Assembly (NCBI GenBank): GCA_016930475.1 | Contig: JAFGGR010000183.1 | Span: 1 to 12,177, forward strand | Origin: Clostridiales bacterium | GTDB lineage: Bacteria > Bacillota > Clostridia > Saccharofermentanales > Saccharofermentanaceae | Reading direction: 5' to 3' | DNA: 12,177 nt | Shown here: positions 7,525 through 12,177 of the stretch, piece by piece | Position numbering within the stretch: position 1 is the first letter of the stretch | Layout: every line of letters begins with the position of its first letter | Made by a program: the position numbers and the translations under genes | The notes under the pieces: model-generated | Databases searched by the model: none | What the model was told of the DNA's origin: nothing | The model's input: the letters and a program-made list of their open reading frames with translations, nothing else

Positions 7525-8865
7525 TCATTCCGCCGGAGCATCGCCGGACGTTTCTTCGGCAGCCGTTTCAGTCTCAACCGCTTCAGGTTCCGCCGTTTCA
7601 GTCTCAGCCGTTTCAGTCTCAACCTCTTCAATCTCAACCGCTTCAGGCTCAACCGCTTCAATCACTACGGGTTCCATTTCGGCGGATACGGACACGTTCT
7701 TTTCTTCGTCATCAGGCATGTCATTCGCAACGTTATCCGTCGATTCAGAACCTTCTTCCTCCGCTACGGTGAACTTGGACATGAACTCTTCCTGAAGAAT
7801 TTCTCTGTACTGTGATTCACTCTTAATGTCGATTTTCCAGCCGGTCAGGCGCGCAGCCAAACGAACGTTCTGTCCGGCTCTGCCGATCGCCAGGGAATAC
7901 TGATGATCGGGGACGACGACTTTGGCGCTCAACTCACGGGTTCCGTCGGTACGGGTAACGATCTCGGTATCCACGCGCACCACCTTTGCCGGTAACAGAG
8001 AATTGCTGATAAATATCGCCGGATCGGGATTCCACTCGATCACATCGATTTTTTCTTCTCCAAGCTCATCCATGACCGCCTGAACACGAGTTCCTCTTTG
8101 TCCGACACAAGCGCCCAGCGGGTCGACATCCTCATCCCTGGAAAGCACGGCCATCTTCGTTCTCGATCCCGCTTCACGCGCGACCGAAACGATCTCTACG
8201 ATCCCGTTTGCGATCTCGGGGACCTCCTGCTCGAAAAGCTTGCGAACAAGATTGGGGTGACTTCTGGAGATATAAACGACAGGTCTTCCGTTATGCTCTT
8301 CCACCTTCAGGATCAGAAACTTCATATGTTGGTTAAAATTATACTTCTCGTCCCGAATCTGCTCCTGACGCGTAAGGGTAGCCTCCGCGCGACCGATGTC
8401 CACAAAAACGAATTTGCTGTCTTTTCTCTGAATGACTCCGGAAGCCAATTCACCGATACGATCGGAAAATTCGTCCTGGATCCGAGCGTGTTCGGCACTC
8501 CGGAGCTTCTGGTTGATAGCGCTTTTCGCGGCGTTGGCAGCCAAGCGTCCGAGAGACTCGACCGGGATCGTCATTTCGATCGTATCACCCTCTTCGAGTT
8601 CGGGATCGATTTGTTTGGCTTCTTCCAGTGAGATCTGCGTTTTCGGGTTGTCCACGACCTCGGATACCTCACGGACTTCATACACGTACATTTCTCCGGT
8701 CTCCCGGTCTATTTCCGCAAAAACATTGTCATTCTGTCTCGAGTCGGAAAATTCGCGTTTGAACGCGGCGACGATCGCCTCTTCAATCGCTTCAAAAAGA
8801 ACCTCCTCATCGAGACCTCTCTCCTTAGCAAGCAGTTTAATTGCTTCGATCATTTTCTCGTTCAT
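7525..8865 (-). CDS. nusA: Transcription termination/antitermination protein NusA
   Basis: NusA binds RNA polymerase and modulates pausing, termination and antitermination. The 446 residues comprise the N-terminal polymerase-binding domain (1 to about 125), an S1 domain (about 137-200), KH1 with GACVGQRG (251-258) and KH2 with VPDHQYSLAIGRAGQNVRLAA (318-338). This core ends near residue 365, the usual length of Firmicutes NusA. After it comes an extra acidic tail of about 80 residues, very rich in Glu, Val, Thr and Ala, containing seven five-residue repeats (401-435). It is not the AR1/AR2 helical repeat domain of enterobacterial NusA. The ATG at 8865 follows GGAGAAGG. The gap to rimP is 83 bases. 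Confidence 0.97.
   Translation of the reverse strand: MNEKMIEAIKLLAKERGLDEEVLFEAIEEAIVAAFKREFSDSRQNDNVFAEIDRETGEMYVYEVREVSEVVDNPKTQISLEEAKQIDPELEEGDTIEMTIPVESLGRLAANAAKSAINQKLRSAEHARIQDEFSDRIGELASGVIQRKDSKFVFVDIGRAEATLTRQEQIRDEKYNFNQHMKFLILKVEEHNGRPVVYISRSHPNLVRKLFEQEVPEIANGIVEIVSVAREAGSRTKMAVLSRDEDVDPLGACVGQRGTRVQAVMDELGEEKIDVIEWNPDPAIFISNSLLPAKVVRVDTEIVTRTDGTRELSAKVVVPDHQYSLAIGRAGQNVRLAARLTGWKIDIKSESQYREILQEEFMSKFTVAEEEGSESTDNVANDMPDDEEKNVSVSAEMEPVVIEAVEPEAVEIEEVETETAETETAEPEAVETETAAEETSGDAPAE
7561..7665 (-). repeat. Seven tandem 15-bp repeats coding the acidic NusA tail
   Basis: Read on the plus strand, seven consecutive 15-base units start at 7561, 7576, 7591, 7606, 7621, 7636 and 7651, close to the form ARCCGYTTCARTCTC. 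On the coding strand they give VIEAV, EPEAV, EIEEV, ETETA, ETETA, EPEAV, ETETA (residues 401-435). Units 1 and 4 are identical and unit 3 differs from them only at its first base, so the array looks like a coding minisatellite shaped by unit duplication. A unit of 15 keeps the frame, so gain or loss changes only tail length. Confidence 0.93.
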
Positions 8866-8948
8866 GGACCCTTCTCCTTCCGATATAACAAATGAACAGG
8901 TATACTTCTTTAAAACCGGCTTTCGTGATCTTCAACATCGAGTCCTTT

Positions 8949-9410
8949 TCAGAAACGAATCACTCTTTTCGCCGATGCGATTTCCGGGAAGCGGACCTCA
9001 ACTTGGTTTCCCTCCGCCTCCAGGATCAATTTATCTTCAGTAACTTCCGTGATAACGCCGACAATATTCTTGACGCCGTCTCTCGCCTGAAAGAATTTCA
9101 CATCGATCTGTTCTCCGACGCATCGAAGGAAATCCCTCGGTGTCTTCAGAGGACGTGTCAGACCCGGCGACGAAACTTCAAAATAATCCGGGTCGGCCGA
9201 AAGGGATTTTTCGAAAATCACATCCAAGGCCTTACTGACCATCTCGCAATCGTCGATATTGATCCCACCCTGCCGGTCAACATATACTCGTAAAAAATAG
9301 GCACTGCCTTCTTTCTTGTACTCCACATCGACCAAATCAAAACCCATCTGTGAAACAACAGGCTCCGCCAAGTCAAATGCCGCTTGCGCAATTCTGGATC
9401 TGGTCGTCAT
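8949..9410 (-). CDS. rimP: Ribosome maturation factor RimP
   Basis: RimP assists assembly of the 30S subunit. The 153-residue protein has the usual length and layout: an N-terminal alpha/beta domain with LVDVEYKKEG (26-35) and YFLRVYVDR (38-46), the conserved SSPGLTRPLK motif (80-89), and a C-terminal SH3-like beta domain. The ATG at 9410 follows GGAGAT, and the next residues match the typical RimP opening. The frame is open further upstream to 9497, but those codons cover the leader hairpin and the bases next to the -10 box and would add residues absent from the family. It is the first gene of the operon and is followed by nusA, as is common across bacteria. Confidence 0.95.
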   Translation of the reverse strand: MTTRSRIAQAAFDLAEPVVSQMGFDLVDVEYKKEGSAYFLRVYVDRQGGINIDDCEMVSKALDVIFEKSLSADPDYFEVSSPGLTRPLKTPRDFLRCVGEQIDVKFFQARDGVKNIVGVITEVTEDKLILEAEGNQVEVRFPEIASAKRVIRF

Positions 9411-9439
9411 TTTGATCTCCGAAAATCTCGTACAAAAGA

Positions 9440-9462
9440 AAGAGCGGGCATCACCCACTCTC
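9440..9462 (-). promoter_or_regulatory. Leader hairpin upstream of rimP, terminator/attenuator-like
   Basis: On the minus strand GAGAGTGGG, loop TGATG, then CCCGCTCTT forms a 9-bp stem with two G-U pairs, followed directly by TCTTTTG, a short U-rich run. It lies between the promoter and the rimP start, about 30 bases before the ATG. As I recall, Firmicutes rimP (ylxS) leaders often have a hairpin with the same GAGUGGG/CCCACUC core, so this may be a conserved attenuator or processing site. The stem is seen directly; the function is inference. Confidence 0.6.
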
Positions 9463-9487
9463 ACGAATACGAACACACTACGGAAAG

Positions 9488-9516
9488 ATTCTAACATTTT
9501 TATTGTTCGTGTGCAA
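9488..9516 (-). promoter_or_regulatory. Sigma-A type promoter of the rimP-nusA-infB operon
   Basis: On the minus strand there is TTGCAC (-35, plus-strand positions 9511-9516), a spacer of exactly 17 bases, and TAGAAT (-10, 9488-9493) with TG one base before it (an extended -10). Transcription would start near 9480, giving a leader of about 70 bases before the rimP ATG that contains the hairpin at 9440-9462. It is the only good promoter seen for the minus-strand operon. Confidence 0.75.
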
Positions 9517-9525
9517 TATTATAAT
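9497..9525 (+). promoter_or_regulatory. Possible rightward promoter overlapping the rimP promoter
   Basis: A perfect TATAAT occurs on the plus strand at 9520-9525. The hexamer 17 bases upstream (9497-9502) is TTTTTA, a poor -35. If used, it would give the P-loop gene a leader of about 195 bases and would overlap the leftward rimP promoter. The region is A/T-rich, so a chance match is quite possible. Confidence 0.25.
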
Positions 9526-9727
9526 GAGGAAGGTTGAAAATAGTCATGTCAATAAAGCCTTTTCAGCTATCTTGATGTCCGGGATATGTCGCTTTTTAAC
9601 AATATACACAAAAGAACTCTGTTCTTGACCCTCTTTTGCTATTCAATTTATCCAGTTTATCGGGTAGAATGGTATTAATCCATGGCATCCTGACATGGAA
9701 AATCAACATATGAGGAGATGATGCCCA

Positions 9728-10138
9728 ATGATAAAAGTGATTGCCGGTGCCAAGGGCACCGGAAAAACGGCTCGACTTGTTGATGATATCAACGAGCAGG
9801 CGACCCGTGACAACAACAATATTGTTTGTATCGAACGGGGAAACCGACTGGACCGACTCTTGAAGTATCGGATTCGATTGATCGATGTAAGCGAGTATCA
9901 TTGTAACGACTACGATCAGCTCTTGGCCTTTATCTGTGGCGTATATGCACGTGACTATGATATGACCCACCTTTACATCGACAGTATATATAAAGTGGCT
10001 CAGTCGGATCTACCTTCCGATTTTGCCGATTTTCTGGAAAAACTTGAGAATTTTCTTATCGACAAGAACATAGATGTCAGCATCATTTGCAGCAGTGACT
10101 GCGAAGGTCTCGATGAGAGGATCGCGAAGTACTGCTGA
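9728..10138 (+). CDS. Small P-loop (Walker A) protein of unknown function
   Basis: This 136-residue protein begins MIKVIAGAKGTGKT, with a perfect Walker A motif at residues 7-14. A hydrophobic strand ending in Asp, THLYIDS (80-86), is a fair Walker B candidate. The rest is short and acidic, with no transmembrane segment, signal peptide or other recognised domain. It is far smaller than a typical AAA or kinase domain. I recall short clostridial proteins of this type, sometimes labelled ATP-binding or, misleadingly, PilT-like, but none with a known role. The ATG at 9728 follows GAGGAG with 10 bases of spacing; the ATG at 9721 is out of frame. It stands alone, divergent from the rimP operon and followed by a strong hairpin, so it is probably its own transcription unit. 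ATP or GTP binding is likely; any function beyond that is unknown. Confidence 0.85.
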   Translation: MIKVIAGAKGTGKTARLVDDINEQATRDNNNIVCIERGNRLDRLLKYRIRLIDVSEYHCNDYDQLLAFICGVYARDYDMTHLYIDSIYKVAQSDLPSDFADFLEKLENFLIDKNIDVSIICSSDCEGLDERIAKYC

Positions 10139-10183
10139 TTTTTTATGGATGCCTCAGAGCGTCCGGAGGAAATATAGGGTTGA

Positions 10184-10221
10184 ACACAAAGCGACCGCTT
10201 TTGCGTACGGTCGCTTTGTGT
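10184..10221 (+). terminator. Perfect 14-bp hairpin between the P-loop gene and mscL
   Basis: ACACAAAGCGACCG (10184-10197) and CGGTCGCTTTGTGT (10208-10221) are exact inverted repeats around a 10-base loop. The position, 45 bases after the P-loop gene's stop and 17 bases before the mscL ribosome binding site, suits a terminator of the upstream gene. However, the bases after the stem read CTTAATCAATT, not a clear U-run. A regulatory or RNA-processing element for mscL is the alternative. Confidence 0.6.
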
Positions 10222-10251
10222 CTTAATCAATTATTGTCGGAGGTAATAATC

Positions 10252-10680
10252 ATGTGGAAAGAGTTTAAGGCGTTTATCCTGAGAGGAAATGTAATCGACT
10301 TGGCAGTAGCCGTCGTCATCGGTGCCGCTTTCGGAAAAATCGTCACCGCACTGGTAGATAACGTGATCATGCCGTTAATCGGTGTTTTAACGGCCGGCGT
10401 AGACTTTGCGGATATGAAAGTCGTCCTTCAAAAAGGAGAGCTCGACGCCGCGGGCGAAGTTTTGAAAGCCGAGATTGCGATCGGATACGGTGTGTTGATC
10501 AACACTCTTATTCAGTTTCTCATCGTTGCATTAGTTATCTTCCTCATTGTTAAGGGGATCAACACCGCACGCGCCAAAGCAGAAAAGCTTGCCAAGAAAG
10601 AAAAGGTAGAAGATACGGCCGCTCCGGCTCCTGATGTTGTGCTGCTTACCGAGATCCGCGACCTGCTGAAGAAGGACTGA
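10252..10680 (+). CDS. mscL: Large-conductance mechanosensitive channel
   Basis: MscL is a homopentameric inner-membrane channel that opens under high membrane tension to release solutes on hypo-osmotic shock. The 142-residue protein starts MWKEFKAFILRGN, a classical family opening. TM1 spans about residues 15-44 (VIDLAVAVVIGAAFGKIV, then NVIMPLIG) and TM2 about 76-102 (GYGVLINTLIQFLIVALVIF). The periplasmic loop is short, and the C-terminal cytoplasmic helix carries a charged Lys/Glu stretch (109-120) and the LLTEIRDLL bundle motif (131-139). The ATG at 10252 follows GGAGG. The frame continues upstream to a TTG at 10180, but that would run through the hairpin and add residues foreign to the family. 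Confidence 0.97.
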   Translation: MWKEFKAFILRGNVIDLAVAVVIGAAFGKIVTALVDNVIMPLIGVLTAGVDFADMKVVLQKGELDAAGEVLKAEIAIGYGVLINTLIQFLIVALVIFLIVKGINTARAKAEKLAKKEKVEDTAAPAPDVVLLTEIRDLLKKD

Positions 10681-10755
10681 TACTCGACATTTCGCAGTTT
10701 CATGTCTTTTTCTGGTCGTTTTTAGACTGAAAGATCACCTTGAATCGACCTTGTG

Positions 10756-10784
10756 TTGTGCTTGCGTTCAAATAGTGATAGGTT
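10756..10784 (+). promoter_or_regulatory. Possible weak promoter for ilvN-ilvC
   Basis: In the 126-base gap between mscL and ilvN there is TTGTGC (10756-10761), a 17-base spacer, and TAGGTT (10779-10784) preceded by TGA, which resembles an extended -10. The hexamers match only partly. I see no T-box, leader peptide or strong terminator in this gap, so readthrough from mscL is also possible. Confidence 0.3.
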
Positions 10785-10806
10785 AAGAAGAAACGGAGGT
10801 GCGAAA

Positions 10807-11307
10807 ATGAGGCATAACATTTCCATTCTTGTCGAAAACCATTCCGGCGTGCTCGCCCGTGTTGCCAGCCTATTTGCCCGACGCGGTTTTAATATAGAGA
10901 GCCTCGCTGTCGGAACCACCGCGAATCCCTCGATTTCCAGGATTTCAGTTTCCGTTTCGGCCGATGACGCGGAGATCATTCAAATCGTGAAACAGCTGCA
11001 TAAGCTCCCGATCGTCCTCAAGGTGAAACGGTTGGAACGCGACGCGCACTTCACCCGTGAACTGGCTTTCATCAAGGTGACCTGCGACGACCAGACAAGG
11101 ACTCCGGTCCTTCAGATCGTCGATATTTTCAGAGGACACATCGTCGATGTTTCTCCGAATACCGCTACGATTGAAATTTCCGGTGACAGTGATAAAATCG
11201 AAGCTCTGATGGAACTAATCACCCCGTTCGGGATTTTAGAGGTCGTTCGCACCGGACAGATTTCGATTGAGCGCGGAGATCGGGTCCTGTCACTGGACAG
11301 CGAATAG
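10807..11307 (+). CDS. ilvN: Acetolactate synthase small (regulatory) subunit
   Basis: The small subunit activates acetolactate synthase, the first common step of valine, leucine and isoleucine synthesis, and makes it sensitive to valine. The 166-residue length is normal. The N-terminal ACT domain has VENHSGVLARVASLFARRGFNIESLAVG (about 9-36); Asn11, Gly14 and Asn29 are in the positions linked to valine binding in the E. coli homolog, so feedback control is probably kept. The C-terminal domain (about 80-166) has the usual LAFIKV and GILEVVRTGQ segments. The ATG at 10807 follows GGAGG at 10795-10799. ilvC follows after 53 bases, but no catalytic ilvB lies upstream. The gene is named ilvH in some genomes. 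Confidence 0.96.
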   Translation: MRHNISILVENHSGVLARVASLFARRGFNIESLAVGTTANPSISRISVSVSADDAEIIQIVKQLHKLPIVLKVKRLERDAHFTRELAFIKVTCDDQTRTPVLQIVDIFRGHIVDVSPNTATIEISGDSDKIEALMELITPFGILEVVRTGQISIERGDRVLSLDSE

Positions 11308-11360
11308 GTAAGCTTATACGCAAGTAACAAATCACGGATATAAACAAGGAGGCATATTTC

Positions 11361-12177
11361 ATGAAAAAGATTTACAAGGATTCTGAATGCGACACTCATG
11401 CGCTTGACGGCAAGAAAGTGGCGATCGTCGGTTACGGCAGTCAAGGCCATGCCCATGCTTTGAACCTGAAAGAAAGCGGAGTCGATGTCATCGTAGCGCT
11501 TTACGAGGGATCTCCTTCCTGGCCGATCGCCGAGAAAGCCGGACTTACGGTCATGACGACAGCCGAAGCAACGCGTATCGCGGATGTGATCATGATTTTG
11601 ATCAACGACGAGAAACAACCGGCCATGTACGAGAAAGACATCCTGCCGAATCTGTCCGAGGGCAAGGCTTTGGCTTTCGCACACGGCTTCAACATTCATT
11701 TCGGAAGGATCAACCCGCCCAAGAATGTTGATGTATTCTTGATCGCGCCGAAAGGGCCCGGACACACTGTACGCGCGGAATATGAGATCGGACGCGGCGT
11801 GCCGTGTCTTTACGCTGTTTATCAGGATTATTCCGGCAAATGCAAGGATATCGCGTTCGCATACGGCCGCGGGATCGGCGGCTCTCGCGCGGGCCTTCTG
11901 GAAACCTCGTTCCGCGAAGAGACCGAGACTGATCTGTTCGGCGAACAATGCGTCCTTTGCGGCGGAGTATCCGAGTTGATGAAGACCGGATTCGAGGTCC
12001 TTTGCGAAGCGGGATATGACCCCGAGAACGCCTATTATGAGTGTATGCATGAGATGAAGTTGATCGTCGATATGGTCTACAAAGGCGGTCTTTCGTGGAT
12101 GCGTTATTCGATATCCGATACCGCTGAGTACGGCGATTATTCGATCGGCAAGCGGATTATTACCGACGAGACCAAGA
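11361..12177 (+). CDS. ilvC: Ketol-acid reductoisomerase (class I), C-terminus cut by window edge
   Basis: KARI isomerises and reduces acetolactate or acetohydroxybutyrate to the dihydroxy acid in branched-chain amino acid synthesis. The first 272 codons are present, roughly 60 short of a usual class I enzyme. The Rossmann domain shows GYGSQGHAHA (24-33) and AHGFNIHFG (107-115), then PKGPGH (130-135). The knotted helical domain shows the Mg ligands Asp191 and Glu195 (ETDLFGEQ), Glu227 and Glu231, and the Ser250 region (RYSISDTAEYG). The cofactor loop reads ALYEGSPSW (46-54), with Tyr where NADPH-using enzymes often have Arg. The ATG at 11361 follows a full AAGGAGG (11346-11352), the best ribosome binding site on the plus-strand side. 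Confidence 0.97.
   Translation, partial: MKKIYKDSECDTHALDGKKVAIVGYGSQGHAHALNLKESGVDVIVALYEGSPSWPIAEKAGLTVMTTAEATRIADVIMILINDEKQPAMYEKDILPNLSEGKALAFAHGFNIHFGRINPPKNVDVFLIAPKGPGHTVRAEYEIGRGVPCLYAVYQDYSGKCKDIAFAYGRGIGGSRAGLLETSFREETETDLFGEQCVLCGGVSELMKTGFEVLCEAGYDPENAYYECMHEMKLIVDMVYKGGLSWMRYSISDTAEYGDYSIGKRIITDETK

Larger units (their letters stand above)
9411..9727. other. Divergent intergenic region between the rimP operon and the P-loop gene
   Basis: This 317-base region holds the rimP leader and promoter on its left. The right part (about 9527-9727) is A/T-rich, with no gene or RNA gene that I can identify. It contains an inverted repeat AAGAAC-TCT-GTTCTT (9612-9626), whose right arm touches a TTGACC (9625-9630) that could be a -35 box, though no good -10 box stands at the right distance. 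A TAGAAT lies at 9665-9670 without a convincing -35. A second inverted pair, CCATG and CATGG, lies near 9680-9700. Confidence 0.6.

Noticed and set aside
7561..7665. The regular repeats considered as a CRISPR array
   Set aside because: Units are 15 bases, contiguous without spacers, and in frame within NusA.
8866..8948. A possible 33-codon ORF on the minus strand in the rimP-nusA gap
   Set aside because: It has no ribosome binding site, runs into nusA out of frame, and shows no sign of conservation that I can judge.
9411..9497. A 29-residue longer RimP starting at 9497
   Set aside because: It would begin next to the -10 box, before the likely transcription start. ATG 9410 has a ribosome binding site and matches RimP length.
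9614..9624. GAAC-TCT-GTTC as a LexA (SOS) box
   Set aside because: The Gram-positive LexA box has four bases between GAAC and GTTC. Here there are three, and the flanking bases do not match.
10180..10251. A 24-residue N-terminal extension of MscL from TTG at 10180, with GGAGG at 10165-10169
   Set aside because: The extension is encoded by the perfect hairpin, while ATG 10252 has its own GGAGG and gives the standard family start.
11112..12050. A 312-codon minus-strand open frame over ilvN and ilvC
   Set aside because: It is antisense to conserved catalytic motifs of IlvC and shows no family resemblance, so it is a shadow frame.

Overview
The window looks like a chromosomal segment of a Gram-positive, clostridia-type bacterium (Firmicutes/Bacillota). 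The basis is the gene order rimP-nusA-ylxR/ylxQ-infB-rbfA-nrnA-truB-ribF, which is the Firmicutes form of the nusA-infB operon. Strong AGGAGG-type ribosome binding sites, a sigma-A type promoter and a P-loop ORF of a kind I associate with clostridia agree with this. Base composition is near half G+C by eye. I cannot name a genus.

Layout. Positions 1 to about 9520 hold one long minus-strand operon, transcribed right to left. It starts at a good promoter (about 9488-9516) and a hairpin leader (9440-9462). The order is rimP, nusA, a fused ylxR-ylxQ gene, infB, rbfA, an nrnA-type DHH phosphoesterase, truB, ribF, and the 5' part of lgt, which runs off the left edge. Several junctions overlap or nearly touch (rbfA/nrnA, nrnA/truB, truB/ribF), which suggests translational coupling. 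Positions 9411-9727 are a divergent intergenic region. To the right, all genes are on the plus strand: a small Walker-A protein of unknown function (9728-10138), a perfect 14-bp hairpin, mscL (10252-10680), ilvN (10807-11307) and ilvC (11361 to the right edge, truncated).

How the genes work together. The minus-strand operon is the transcription/translation core set. NusA acts on RNA polymerase pausing and termination; RimP and RbfA mature the 30S subunit; IF2 places initiator tRNA; TruB makes tRNA pseudouridine 55; the YlxR and YlxQ domains bind RNA; NrnA degrades short RNA; RibF makes FMN and FAD; Lgt starts lipoprotein maturation. The plus-strand side is ordinary housekeeping: an osmotic safety valve, and two steps of branched-chain amino acid synthesis with the acetolactate synthase catalytic gene (ilvB) not adjacent.

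I do not see a new defence, mobile or CRISPR-like system. The points most worth a second look are the ylxR-ylxQ fusion, the 7 x 15-bp tandem repeat coding the acidic NusA tail, the repeat-rich N-terminus of IF2, the small P-loop protein facing the operon, lgt at the operon's distal end, and the ilvN-ilvC pair lacking ilvB.
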